This document shows positions 35,801 through 47,744 of a stretch of 64,000 bases of DNA, piece by piece (positions within the stretch are counted from its first letter, which is position 1; the number at the start of each line of letters is the position of its first letter). Location: positions 744,001 to 808,000 of the forward strand of contig JAACJP010000016.1 in assembly GCA_013368375.1 (NCBI GenBank), read 5' to 3'. Both the position numbers and the translations under genes were made by a program. Origin of the DNA: Tricholomella constricta (taxonomy: Eukaryota > Basidiomycota > Agaricomycetes > Agaricales > Lyophyllaceae). A model generated the notes under the pieces. It was given only the letters and a program-made list of their open reading frames with translations, was not told the origin of the DNA and made no database searches.

Positions 35801-37957
35801 ATCACAAGCGTCCAGGTGGGTGTCGGGTACACACCTTGTTCCACTCGCTCGCTGATCCCCTTTCGTTCTGACCACAGGAACGGCGCCTCGTCCCGCCGCA
35901 TATAACAGCAGGGCTCGAATCCGACCACGTTGCGGGCCAGGTCGAATGGCGGTTCATGTGTTCGTGGATCCCGAGTGGGGAGGAGGCCGGCGCGCATCCT
36001 GCTATGTCCTCCGCGTGTGCGCTTCGGCCCTGGTGGGCTCCCACCGCACCATCGCCATTGTCCCCCTCTGCCCCTTCTTCCTCTGCTGCTCCCACCCTCC
36101 ACCCCACCGATGCTTCCCGGGCTCACGGCCACGACGGGGAAGAAGAGGACACGATGACGACCCCGCGATACCTCGTCCGGCGTAAACAGCACCCGAACTA
36201 TGCGCTTCGCGCATTCCCCCTACATCTGCGCTTTTATAGCCCACTGCCGCTGGCGCTGCTTGCGCCGCCTGGGAATGGAGAGGTGGATGGGGATTTGCCG
36301 AGCGGGTGGCTCTGCTCTGACATTGACACTGCGGGCTGTGGCAAGCTGAACTTCCAGAGCTTGATGCGACATCGGCGGTGCGAGAGCTCGTTTTGTGAGG
36401 TGTGTTGTTTTTGCTAGTTGGGGTTTCGCTTCGCTTTTCTTCTTGGAGTTCTGATTTTTTGGCTTGTGGGTTTTTTTTTTCTTTTTCTTTTTTGGGATTT
36501 AGGAGCGGAAATGGGCGAGGGCGAAGGCTAATGGGAAGCGGAAGCAGAAGCAGAGGGCACCGTCGGACGATAACCGTGGGGAGGGGACAGTGGAGGGAGA
36601 GGGGTACGCGGTGAGCCTGGCGAGGCTGCGGGATCCTCAGCAGGCGGCGCCGATGTCGCACCCTGACAACGCGTACCCTGCGGAGGTGGTGGATGGGACG
36701 GGGGCGGTGTGGGGGGATGGGATGCAGACGTTCACATACGTGTGGGAGGTGCAGCAAGAGGGGCAGGGGCAGGGCAAGGAGAAGGAGAAGGAGAAGGAAG
36801 ACGAGAATGGGAAAGGGAGAGTGACACATGTGTTTACGGGGAACGCGGGGACGCTGCAGGTGGAGGCGAGCGTGCTGCTAATGGAGGTGCAGATGCAGGT
36901 ACCGCTGCGCAGGTTGATGTGCAGTACCAGTGAGTGTTTACCTTTCAGTTCTTCCTTTTTTTTCCTTTCCCTCCCCCCCTCCCTCCCCTTCTTTCGCGAC
37001 CTTGGTCTTGGTGCTCTGGCTGATGTGGGTTCCCGTGTTCGTGTGTGTGTAGATCCGTATTTCTCGTACGTAGTCGGGACGGAGCCGGCAGCAGCGAAAA
37101 CGGGAGCAGCGGGACGGGTTGGGGAACAGGTGCCAGTTGCGTGGCCGGACGTTCCGAAGTGTGTGATGCGGGCGAGGGATGTGATGCTCGCGCGGGCGCA
37201 GGTGTATGCTGAGAGGGAGTTTACGATCAATCAACTGACGATCCTTGGGTGGGTGACGCCGGGGACGCGCAAGGTCAGTTATCGTATCGTCTTTGCCGTG
37301 CTTTTCCTTTGTTGTTTACAGTAGTGTTTGGTTCCATAGGGTGCATCGGCTTTGGAATGCAAGACGAATGCTGTATTGATGATGGTCCTGGGCTGCGAGG
37401 CGGTGATCACGTTCGTGCCGAAGGCTGGGTTCCGGGACGCTGAGAGCGGGGTGGGGATGGGGGTGGTGAGTGCGCTGGAGAAGGCGGGGCAGCTTCTGAG
37501 CTTTGTCGGGGATGGTGATGTTGTGATGGGTGATGATACATCCGGGGACGGTCCGCTCATCCAGGGCATTGACGAGCCAGTCGAGAGGATTGGGGACCTT
37601 GATCCGTCGGCCATGGACGTTGAACCCCTCGCCATGGACGCTGAACCCCTCGCCATGGACGCTGGACCTCCAACGATCGCCCCAGTGCAGGATAAACGTG
37701 CCAAAAAAGTGCCTGCGAAGGACAAACGCTCGATTACGGTGACACTCGTACATGGTGATGTTTTGGTGCTCTCCGGCGACATTTTCGAGGTGGGTTGCAC
37801 TTTTTTGAGCGTGCAAACGTACGTCTGACTTGGCTCTAGTACTCTATCAAACGGACTGGAACGAGTATACGTGAGTATTTTCGTGTTATGGTTATACACG
37901 CTTGTCTGAGGCTCGTTGTGGTTAGTCCTTATGGGTTCGACGGTTTTGAATGCCTGA
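32871..37957 (+). CDS. Large multi-exon protein of unknown function (basic N-terminus, LSATP motif, C-terminal HGDVLVLSGD)
   Basis: Best read as one gene of about ten exons. Exon 1 (ATG 32871, or 32889) is Lys/Ala-rich with nuclear-localisation-like clusters (TRKRKSA, KPKKRARKS). Later exons read ELVSAMPELSKSINGIVWLL-SATPMIILEE (about 33900-34050), IRDFLCLRDDLHSAADESA, and AADLLIKLYDRNILILARPK. A Ser/Pro-rich part with a 246-bp duplication follows, then CSCTRTNFDRHCRGCGSPGK, LPPEIAAVCDAYIAGTPI and HPNYALRAFPLHLRFYSPLP. Next come WLCSDIDTAGCGKLNFQSLM, CVMRARDVMLARAQVYAERE, LTILGWVTPGTRK and HGDVLVLSGDIFE|YSIKRTGTSIL|LMGSTVLNA, ending at TGA 37955-37957. I have a sense that the last block recurs in polypore proteins but cannot name the family. 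'LLSATP' is reminiscent of SNF2/helicase motif III and the C-terminal H-x-D of AlkB-type folds; both are weak. It could be two adjacent genes. Confidence 0.5.
34601..35092 (+). repeat. 246-bp in-frame tandem duplication inside the 32.9-38.0 kb gene
   Basis: Sequence starting AGGCCGTCGAAAGG at 34601 recurs at 34847, an offset of 246 bp or 82 codons. Both units encode RPSKGVPSMVHP, AYYSPTSHYPVSGP, IYHPRDG.NPSFP and YSEPVPSSHSVAMGTSSIPP with few differences, so the duplication is recent. Repeat units from 34847 run to about 35092. Confidence 0.9.
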
Positions 37958-38146
37958 TTCCGCGAACGATTGATGAGCCCGGGTCTTTGCAGGCTGCGGG
38001 GCTGTACATAGGGCTGTAAAGTTACTGGTATTAGCATGTATAAATGTAGATTTAGGATTGGAAATTGGAACATTGAAGCCGCAAGACAGTAAAAGGGAAC
38101 CCCAGACTCGGGGTTACGGCTGTAAGGCTTGACACGAACAAATATC

Positions 38147-40770
38147 ATGAGCAACACGGCCAACAGCGCACAGTGGGGCAGAGGTATGCGTCTTCCTCAT
38201 CATTTCCTACAACCAACATGCTGACCTTTGTCAAGTCCTGATATGTGGAGGTACGGACTGGTGCGTCTATTTTGGCTTGAACCCCATCACTACGACTTGA
38301 CCACTGACCACGACCTGCCAGGCCCAAGCTGGGCAAGAAAGAGCGCGGGGGCGCTCCCAAGGGCGACAACGATGAGCAAGAGTGGGTTTTTAGTCGTCTA
38401 CGACACGCCAGCGCTCACCAATAGCACGCACAGAAACCCGGACCTGCTCGAACCCCACATCCTTCGGTCGCTGAGCAACATCGCCATCACCTCCGTGCAC
38501 ACCTCCTGCAACGGCTGCCATTTCGTCGCCCTCGACGTCGACGGCGCAGCCTGGCTGTTCGGGCGCAACGGTTTCGGGGCGCTGGGGATCCCTCCCGGCC
38601 CAGCGGGCGACGAGTACGTCTCAGAGAACGCGCCAATGCGGATACGGCCGAGCGACGTGGGCGCGGCGACGGGCACGCGGTTTGTGCATGCGGCGTGTGG
38701 AAGGAACCACACGCTGCTGGTGGGGAGCGACGGGAGCGTGTGGTCGGCGGGGCAGAACAACCTTGGGCAATGCGGGCAGGCGGTGTGCCCTGAGGTCACG
38801 TCGTTCAAGCTCGTGACGGGGATTGCGCATGGTGGGGAGAAGGAGCATGTCGTCAAGGCGTCGGCGGGTGTGACCTTTTCGCTTGTCCTCACTGAGTCGG
38901 GCAAAGGTGCGTGTGCTGTCTTGTATGGATGTTACACGAACAGGCTCATGCGTTTCGCTAGTCTTTTCGTTCGGGAGCGCGGAGAAGGGTCAGCTCGGGA
39001 ACGGTACCACCGGCGAGCGCATTACGACGGGCAACAAGACGGCTTTTGACATCGAGGTCACGCCCGTCTATATCAAGGAGCTGGACGGCAAGAATATCGT
39101 CCAGATCGTCTCGGGCCAGCAGCACAGTCTTGCGCTGGATGATACCGGGTCTGTCCTTTTGAACGCAGTTTCCTCGATCTTTGTCTGACCATTCCGCAGT
39201 GTCGTCTACGTGTGGGGGTACAATGGGTACTGCCGCCTCGGTCTCGGCAACCAGGTCGACATTCTCAAACCCAAGGCCGTCCCGCAGTTCGCGGGCCCCA
39301 ATGAAACGACCATGGGCATGAACATCGCCGCCGGCCCCTCGAACAGCGTCGTCATTGACAAGCAAGGCATGTATTGGATGGCCGGCAAGGTACGTCCTCG
39401 ACGCCTGATACCTCCACTACTCTATCAACTCATGCTCCATCTGCAGTGGAAAAACAGCGGCGAAGGTACCCCTCCCACCTCCATCCCCGCTCAACCGACG
39501 CTGACATGAATCCTCACAGGCTCCTCTGGCTCGCCGTACTCGACCTTCCGGTTCATGCAGGACATCATGTGCGTTCCTCTCATCGCCGCCCCCCGTACCT
39601 CCTCTGACCGCTTCCATCCCTGATCTTCTTGTTTCCTCAGGGGCTGCAAGATCAGTCTCGCGCGCTCGGGCGGCGTGACGCACTGGGCGCTTACCCCGGA
39701 CGATGACGATTCGGTGATGACCATTGCGTGGGGGCAGAACGCAGCGAATGGTGTGTTTTTTTTCGTTTCTTCTTGACCTCTTGGTGTTCGCACTTTCCCT
39801 AACCTCAAGGACTGTGTTCGCTTTCTATCCTTTGCCCTCCGCCTCCACCCTTGTACTCGTACTTACATAATGTGCGTGTTTTTTTTCGCATATGCAGGCG
39901 AGCTTGGCCTCGGCCCGGACGAGCCCAAAAGTGCGACGAAGCCTACGAGGAGTATACCCCTCGTCGGCGTCGAAGTGTTTGAGTGAGTTTCAGTTCCCAC
40001 CCTTACTTTCCCTATTTCCAAGGACAACTCTGCTAACGACGTGGCACGTGTAGTATTGCGGCAGGCCAGAATACGACGGTGCTGCTGGCGAAGCCCAATG
40101 ACAAGATGTCGGACCTGGCCCGCCACCCGATCGAGGTGCAGCCGCCGCCGCTGTGTGTCAGATGTGGCACGGAGAATGGGGAGGAGGATTCGCCGTTGGA
40201 GTGTGATAAGGTATGGGGTGGTGCGGATTCTTTCTCTCTTTTTTTTACCTTTCTTTTTGTTCTTTCTCGAAGATCATGCTTTCGATTAGTTTATAATGTT
40301 CACACTTCCTCTCTCAAGGACTCCCCGCTCTCCTTGTCCTTCTATTTCCTCCCTTCTTCCTTCACTATTCCCGCTTATCATCAAAATAAAAAGCAACACG
40401 CTGACCCCCTCGTACCCACGCAGTGCGACGCCCCATACCACTTAGGATGCCTCGACCCCCCACTCAGCGCCGTCCCCGACGGCGAATGGTTCTGCATCAA
40501 CTGCAAGCGCACGCCCGGCGCGCCTATCGGGAACTACCCCGTGCGCAAAGGCACAGCTACAGGGGCGGGAGGGGCAAAGCGGCGCGCGCGGAGCCCTGAT
40601 GGAGGGGACGAGGAGGACGTGGAGACGGGCGGGAAACGCAAAGGCGCGCCTAGAGCGAAAGCGAATGGTACGTGTGGGGGTTTCTTTTTATGGCCTTTGG
40701 TGTTCTTTCTGATGATGTATGACTTGGTGTCGTTCGTTCTTGTTTAGCCCCGAAAAAGAAGAAGCAGTAG
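38147..40770 (+). CDS. RCC2-like beta-propeller (RCC1 repeats) with C-terminal PHD finger
   Basis: About twelve short exons. The start at ATG 38147 gives MSNTANSAQWGR and then VLICGGTDW after the first intron, matching the RCC2-type opening. RCC1-type repeats follow: WLFGRNGFGALGIPP, FVHAACGRNHTLLVGSDGSV-WSAGQNNLGQCG, FSFGSAEKGQLGNGT, IVQIVSGQQHSLALDD, YVWGYNGYCRLGLGNQ, and GELGLGPDEPKSATKP, which resembles the GELGYGDHKPKSS element of RCC2. A PHD finger is split by an intron: CVRCGTENGEEDSPLECDK|CDAPYHLGCLDPPLSAVPDGEWFCINC. A basic, NLS-like tail (KRRARSP, APKKKKQ) ends at TAG 40768-40770. RCC2 binds small GTPases and chromatin in animals; the PHD finger suggests histone-tail binding here, so a nuclear chromatin role is inferred. 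The presence of all PHD Cys/His residues can be seen directly. Confidence 0.85.
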
Positions 40771-41728
40771 CGGTTCGTTGAACATGCTGGATTTGGACTG
40801 GACTGTACGGAATTGGGAATTGGACTGGATTGGACTGGACTTTGAGTGAACCTGCGCCGTGTCCGAGAATAAATGGGCGAGCGGTTGGACGGACGTCTTT
40901 CCTTCCTTCCTTCCTCCCTTCCTTCCTTCCTTCGTTACTTCCTTCCTTCAAGTTATTACCTACCTATCTTTCGGTGTACATACATATCCATCTATCCATC
41001 TCCTGGTGGTTCTTCCATTCCTTTCCCTTTCCCCACTTCTTTTATGTTGGTTTCCTTCTTCCCGACGAACATCGAAAGTGCATGCACACGTACGTATTAG
41101 TTAGTGTTGGGGAGGTGTCGATCGTTCTTGGAGCCGTGCGTCCGAAACCTGGGGTTTCTGCACGTGGCTGCTACTTATATATGTTGTTGTACTGTTTTTT
41201 TTTTCGTTCGTCTACGAGATCTGTGTTGTTTGTGCTTTTGACAGTTGATTAAGTTTATGTATGGTACAAGTGAAGCTTTTGCGTTGTCGGATTCAGATAT
41301 CGACTGGCCGTGGCGCTGAGGAGGGGGTTTGGTTGCATGACTCCGCATGCCTGTAGAAGATACCTCGAATCCCGATATCCCGCCAACACTTCATATGAAC
41401 ACACGACTCCCGTACTTATCCTCGTTGACTTGTTTATTTATTCTCGTCTACCTCAGTTGTTATACTCGTTGGACTCGGTTACACACTCATTCACTCACAT
41501 TGACTCGTTCATACTCTCAACCCAGATGTATTGAAACTTGTTCACTCTCATTATAAGTCACAGTGTCAGGCACTTAATCGGTTTAGGCGGGCCGACCTCT
41601 GCCAGCCAAGCGCCAAGCTATAGGTTGAAGCTTGCTCTCGTTGTGCACCGTCGGGAGCTGTCTGTCGTAAGCTCCTCCTCCCAAATAACCTCAACTAGCT
41701 CTAGGTTGGGAAACATTTTACAATTTCC
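40771..41728. other. Intergenic stretch with a TTCC microsatellite
   Basis: No gene recognised. A TTCC-rich simple repeat lies at about 40902-40946 and another T-rich tract at about 41190-41203. The stretch serves as the 3' flank of the RCC2-like gene and the promoter of the apyrase gene. Confidence 0.5.
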
Positions 41729-43361
41729 ATGGCTTTGGATGCGCCTTCCTCATATGCCGCCATCATCGATGCGGGCTCCTCGTCCTCACGATTATATATC
41801 TATCAATGGAAATCTAACGTCGCTCTCGGAGAACCGCTAGTCATCCGCACGGTGTTCCCCACCACTGCAGAGGAGAAGAAGGCCGCCGAGGCCTCCGGAG
41901 GTATTACGTCTCATCCACTCCCTCTCGAGCTCGAGCCACAACAATGTCCGTCTTCTGACTCTGCCGACTACTTATGTACGTACAGGGATCCACCACAAAC
42001 GAAATGACATGGAGCTCTACCTCCAGCCCATGCTCCGCGCAGGTCAAGCATTCCTCCAGACACGGAAGAACGCCACGAGCGTCCCGCTCTACCTCCTCGC
42101 GACGGGGGGGATGCGCGAGGACATCGACCAAGAGGCGCAAGCCGAAATCCTCAAGGCCGCACACAGGGTCATGTGTGCCCTCCATCTCGCACGGACGTAC
42201 GACGCGGGGCGGCGGTGGGCCACGAACGCGCGCGTGATCCCCGGGCACGTGGAGGGGCTGTACGGGTGGGCTGCGCTGAACTACGGGCGCGGCGTGGAAG
42301 AGCAGATCAGCGGGCTGCTCGAGCTCGGGGGGGCGTCGATGCAGATTGCGTATAAGGTTCCGAGTGCGCAGGTCAGAAGGGAGAGGATGTGTTTGCTCTC
42401 GGGCGAGCATAGGGTGTATTCGCGGAGCTGGGATGGGTTTGGAGCGGACTCGATGCAGAGGAGGATGTTGGCTGGGCTCTTGGCGGACGCTGGGGGTGTC
42501 AATGGGACTGGGGTTATCTATAACCCGTGTCTGCCCCGTGGGGAAGTGGGGTCGGCTGTGAATGGGAGTAAGCGCACGACGGTCGGGAGTGGCGATTTCG
42601 CGACGTGCTTAGCCTTGGCGAGGGGTTTGTTGAAGGACGGGCTGGAGAACCGGCACTCGATCCCTTCGTACCTCGACATCGCGTCTTTCAGCAAGCATTT
42701 TTTTGGTGTGTCACATTACTGGTACAATTACCAGTTTTTCGCCAAGTGGGGAGGGTACGATCCACGTAGGGCGTATCATCGGACCCGGTTCACGAAGGCG
42801 GTCACCAAGTACTGCACCAGCGTACGAGCCGAGATCCCTTGGGCCGAAGGAGACAAGGACAAGACGTCCATCTACACCGAGAGTCGATGCTTCTCCTCTG
42901 CGTGGATGTTGACCCTGCTCCACGACGACCTTTACGGCTTCGGTCTGGAGATGACAAAGTATGATACTTGGAATGGCGTGTTCCGGTTCCCTACGACCAC
43001 CGACCTAGCATCGCGGTCCAGCTGGACGATCGGTGCTGCAGCGCTTATCGCGAGGCACGGAGAGTTGCGCTTTTGTCCCAGAGAGAGCGGAGAGCAAGTG
43101 TATAGACTGAATAGCTCCTCGTACCCAAGCGTCGCAGAGCCCATTCAGCCTCCCGATGTTGTGGCCGGCTCAACTGTTGGTGAAGCAGGCAATACCTTTG
43201 TTTCGATCTCTGGCTTAGCCTATGGGTTCATTTTCGTCCTTCTTGTCGTCATCGCCTACCAGCGCCGTTTAATCACAAAGCTCGCGCGGGGGTCGAATCA
43301 CGTCGACGAAAAGAGCCCCCATTCCATCCTGTTGGACCGAAGAAATGGTTCGGTAGCATGA
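41729..43361 (+). CDS. YND1: GDA1/CD39-family nucleoside diphosphatase (apyrase), Ynd1-like
   Basis: Hydrolyses nucleoside di-/triphosphates, probably in the Golgi lumen, where it removes NDP released by glycosyltransferases. Start ATG 41729; one intron (about 41901-41985) and one long second exon. Apyrase conserved regions are visible: ACR1 DAGSSSSRLYIYQW near residue 14, ACR2 LYLLATGGMRED, ACR3 PGHVEGLYGWAALNYGRG with the catalytic Glu, and ACR4 GLLELGGASMQIAY. There is no N-terminal TM segment; a single C-terminal TM helix (ISGLAYGFIFVLLVVIAYQ) is followed by a basic tail, as in yeast Ynd1 rather than Gda1. About 515 residues, normal length. The stop at 43359-43361 is clear. Confidence 0.9.
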
Positions 43362-43892
43362 TGGGATTGTACATTATGTGCGCTGGCTCTTACTTCCAAG
43401 TTTATACGACCAGTAATAATTCAATTTCAACGTGAACGACAGCTGGGACCGTACGATTTGATGTCATGAGAAGCTGTGGGTACATGCACAGCTTTCTGTC
43501 CTAGATGGAGGCCTTATGAGTACGGCGCCTGCTGATTTTCTGGCATGCAAGTTTTGAGTGGCCCGGCGGGCGGGTGGGCGAGCAACGGGCTATGGCCTAG
43601 AGTGAATCGTGAGGGCTACGCAGCTTCTCGTCAACGAACTAAAGAGAGACCTGCTACCACTCACCCGCCATCCAACCGAATCCCGCCCCTCCATTTCTGA
43701 TGATTCACTCTGGATTGCATTATCTCTCCATCATCACTGTTCTCTCTCTGCTTTACAACTCCCCCTGGACGTCAATGGAATGAACACAGCGGATCAAGTT
43801 GACATTGCGACGCGAAGGTCGGACTCAGTAAGTTGGTCTCTTTCACATGTTCTCCCAGCGCACTGGGCGAAGACTCATCAAGAAAAAACTGT

Positions 43893-44116
43893 CCGTTTCT
43901 GTAAAGAAATGTGACAGCGCCTCCTCAAGGGAAGGAAGCGCACATCTTGCAACTAGCCGTATTCCCTGGAGACTGGCACTACACATATTCGTCAAATCAT
44001 TAGGCCGTTTCTGTAAAGAAATATGACAGCGCCTCCTCGATGGCGCAATCTCGCAGCGAGCCGTGCTCCCTGGAGACTGGCAATCCGCACATTCATCGAC
44101 TTCTCCTCCGTTATTG
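43893..44116. repeat. Two-copy 112-bp tandem repeat
   Basis: CCGTTTCTGTAAAGAAAT at 43893 recurs at 44005. Both units continue with ATGACAGCGCCTCCTC-like and CCCTGGAGACTGGCA segments, with divergence between them. No coding frame spans the repeat. Confidence 0.7.
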
Positions 44117-45868
44117 TCACCGTGGACTCGGACACACCTGGACACCTGGAACCGTCGTCTCGATGCCTCGTTGATACAACATCGATACGATGAACTCAGA
44201 AACGGCGCGTTTCGGTTTGAACATACGCCCAGGGCCCTGTCATGGCTTGAGATACGCGTCAGTGGTAGCAGTAGAACACACTATGACTATCAACAATCGG
44301 AAAGTCGTTGAATCCCACGTCTCATAGATGATGACACCGTGCTTACTCTGAGGATCGATGACTGCCTCGCTTTTCGAACCTCTCCTCGAATCGGCAAGGC
44401 AATGCAATCAGTATCATGCTCATGCTCATGCTCCCTGCCCTCCTACCCTCCGCCGGTGGTGAGTTGAGTGACCAGTGCCCGGTGAGTTTCCACTTTGAAG
44501 CTTCAGATAATTCTCGTGTTACGACGTGCTTAGTTAGCATCCGTTGCATCTGCAAGAGGGTTAACATATTTTGTCCCCCCTGGCCCGCCGAGGACTTTCG
44601 TTCAGGCGGCAGGCGGCAGGCGGCTGGGCTGTATAGCAAGCGATTCATCGCAAGGTCAACCGTGACAGTACACTCATCAGGCTCGAAACTCACCTATCCT
44701 TCTTGTATCCTTGTTGACAATCATAGATGTAAACGAGAGTAGATCTACAGGAAGATTGTTTCGTGCGATACGTCTCGTTTGATTATAGTAGGATCCCGAC
44801 GCCTGGAAGGAGTTGTGCCATGCACGCGCCTCCTCATAGAAAATTATCAGTGCGCAGGACATATAGGAAACACCAACGCCCCGGTTCTGCATGCATACCA
44901 TAATTTACCTATTGGATTTTTCTTTCTTCGAACCATCCAAGGTTATGGCACCAGATCGACTTTGACATCAACGCGCGCACGTAAAATCTGACTGAGTGTG
45001 CCGACACGAGCTCGAGTCCTTTGCAGCAGCCGCTACTTACCAATACCTACCTACCCATAATATGCCCATACAAAAAACACGAGTGGAGGAACTTGATGAC
45101 CTTCGTCAATAACTATAATTATAAGAAGAGCGCACCGTAAAAGAGTAACCGAAACCTGCGATCCTCTATTACCAAAACACTGGATAAAGAGCGACAAGTG
45201 GACACAGGACGGTGCGCACGAGACGAGACGACATCCCAGCTGGACTAACAACAACACGATAACCGATAACCCTATTCATTACATGAACGCTCGCGAGGGT
45301 GTAAGCAGAGACGGGGCGACCAGACAGCATATAAAATCCGATCGGCGAGATGATACAATGGGCTCCGACAATGTGATGGATGGGGCTGACCATGGCCTGC
45401 CATGGCCAGAGAAGGGATGAGGGATGAGGGATGGCCAGTGATGTCTCGATCATGATCAGATCAATGGCCAGGATACATACCTATGGGTAACCCAAATGAG
45501 GCATGTGCACCGTTCGTTTCGTCCGTTCGTTCGTTCGTTTGTTCGCTCGTTCAGTGATCATCGGCTAGTTCGTGGACGATTATGGCGTGGTGTCCAAGGA
45601 CCAAGCTGGACCTTCGAGCAGAGAGCGAAGGGCCCATCCCAGTAAAAGCGGCGGGCACCAGCTAAGATCGTCGCCACAGGCGGGGCATAGAGTAGCGAGC
45701 TTATAAGGACACCAAAGAGAAAAACATATAAGGCTGGGCCTCATCAGCGTCGCACGTGTGAGCGGAGCTGGCCAGGACGTTCTCCCCGCGTCCCGCGTTG
45801 TCGAACAATGGAGGTGGGGCCAGATGGCCAGACTTTCCGACCCGAAGCTACGTCCGGACATCCTATCC

Positions 45869-45877
45869 TATATAAAG
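45869..45877 (+). promoter_or_regulatory. TATA box upstream of the Lys/Glu-rich gene
   Basis: TATATAAAG about 117 bp upstream of the ATG at 45994, followed by pyrimidine-rich sequence (TGTCTGTCTG repeats and CTCCCCCCT) typical of fungal leader regions. Confidence 0.5.
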
Positions 45878-45993
45878 CGCCCTCAAGAACCGGGGGAGCG
45901 TGCCTGTGTCTGTCTGTCTGTCTGTCTTCTCTTACCTCACCATCTCGTCTATTGAGTCGCCCCCACCCTCGCTCCCCCCTCCAGATCCCCGCC

Positions 45994-47056
45994 ATGCCCC
46001 CGAGAACGCGCTCCGAATTCCGAGCAGAGAGGCCTGTGTTGACGACGAGCACGAACAGCCCGGTAAAGAGGTACGAGATCCCCCAGCGCGGCGTGCGAGT
46101 AGTGATCATGAGTGACTGGACTGACGACGCATCCAGGACAACAGCAGCGGGCAAGCCCAAGCGCAAAGCAGGCGCATGGCTCCCGGAACAGAAGAGGCAC
46201 GCACAGGCGGTGGCTGCAGTGAAAAAGCATGAGAAGACGCAGAAGAGAAAGGAGAAGCATCGCCCGGCGCGTGGTGGGGCTGGTGCATCCGTAGAAGAAG
46301 AAGAAGAAGAAGAAGAAGAAGAAGAAGAAGAAGAAGAAGAGGAGGTGAGGAAGGACGTATTCCAATTCAGCTCGAGATTGACGGTGTAGCGCCTTGTACA
46401 GCCCAAGTCAAAGGAGACCCCGGAGCTTGGGAATGTGCTGGGGGATCGTGATGATGAATCCGAGCCCCAGCCGGGGCCGTCGGGGCTGCAAAGTGGAGCT
46501 CGGGTACGTCCCATTGCGTTATTCAAATCCATCAGCACTGATTAAGCCCCGCCTGAAGGAAAAACTTACGATTACAATCCCTGCCAAAGCCACTCGGCGC
46601 ATCGCAACTAACGACCGCGTGCGTGCCACGACCACGGCCACGACCACGGCTAAGGGCAAGGGCAAGGAACAACGGACACGACCACCGCCGGTGAAGTATA
46701 ACCCTAGCAACTATGCCGAGTACACCCCCCGCGCGAGGCTAATCCAAGGACCCGGTTATGCGAATGAGTCGTTCACGCTGAGGCCGGCGTTGTTTACAGT
46801 GGAAGAGGTCGCTGAGGCAGGTACGTGTGTCGTGGTCGTGCGCGTGTCCCAGATGTCTGAGCTGAGAGGCTGCTGTATTAGGTCGCCGCCAAGAGGCAGT
46901 AGTGGCCGCCGCGGCAGAGCCAAAGTTGTACAGGGAAGATAGCAGAGCGTTGCTCAACCCGATGCCAGCTGCTGCTGCAGGTACGTGTCCTGGTGTCCAC
47001 TGCTCAAGTCACTTGGGAGCTGATGGGTTGGTGTAGGTGAAAGTGGTTGCCATAAA
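45994..47056 (+). CDS. Lys/Glu-rich protein with a poly-Glu tract, function unknown
   Basis: Start ATG 45994 (MPPRTRSEFRAERPVLTT). Exon 1 has a basic, helix-prone region (KHEKTQKRKEKHRP), then a run of 17 Glu codons encoded by a GAA microsatellite (about 46291-46342). Introns fit at about 46345-46389 (GTGAGG...GTGTAG), 46505-46547, 46821-46882 and 46981-47036. The joined exons read RLVQPKSKETPELGNVLGD, PRLKEKLTITIPAKATRR, NPSNYAEYTPRARLIQGPGY and a short tail ending at TAA 47054-47056. There is no TM helix or recognised domain. About 260 residues. The consistent splice sites make it a credible gene, but exon joins were made by eye. Confidence 0.5.
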
Positions 47057-47744
47057 CGTGCGCATCTCAATTGAGCCTAAGCTGTACGGAGGAGACGGTC
47101 GAACGCTCCTTAACCCGACAGAATGAGAGTGTCGGGTGGGCGTGAGGGAGAGGGAGAGTGTCACTTGACGCCGTATAGTCTTCTTTTTTTCTTCTTATTA
47201 GTACTCATATAAAGGTCACGAATATGGAAGCCACGTACGCGTGTAATATGTACAAGCTTTACTTCATAGGATTTTGCTTTGATCTTGCTGCAGGGAGGGT
47301 CGTCTGGGACGGAGGTGAAGCATTTGCATCGATGGATAGAGGCGGACCGAGGGCGCGTCCCACGCCAAGCTAACCATACTGACAACTTTCATTCTTGTTC
47401 GTCTCATTTGAGCGCCTTTGCGTCGCGTCGTCCATCTCGTCTCTCTCCACTTTCTCCTGAATATTACGGTCCACATCATCGATGCAGACGTAAGACAGAC
47501 ATAGCGCGGAGTATGCACAGCGAACTGACTGCCTCCAAATATAACTACAGAACCCAAAGTCATCTGCTCAACCCACGCGCTCCTTGGAAGTTCTAGTTCC
47601 GTGGAAATATTAATGAAATACCACAAAACTCGACCTTCACATGACGAGCTCCGGAGGCCCGGGTTCCCGGACCTTCCTAGCCTTCCTTCCCCACAGTTCA
47701 TATCCATATCTCTATCTCCTATCTCCTCCTGACCCTCAACCACC
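47057..47744. other. Intergenic stretch
   Basis: No gene recognised. Minus-strand open frames here show no family features. The right end, a CT-rich leader (TATCTCTATCTCCTATCTCC near 47706), precedes the start at 47745. Confidence 0.5.

Larger units (their letters stand above)
43362..45993. other. Long intergenic stretch (2.6 kb), no gene recognised
   Basis: Many short frames, none supported. It contains a two-unit tandem repeat at 43893-44116, a CATGCT-type repeat near 44415-44430, a GGCGGCA repeat near 44608-44625, GATGAGG repeats near 45415-45430, and a TTCG-rich simple repeat at about 45510-45550. The right end contains the promoter of the gene starting at 45994. Confidence 0.5.
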
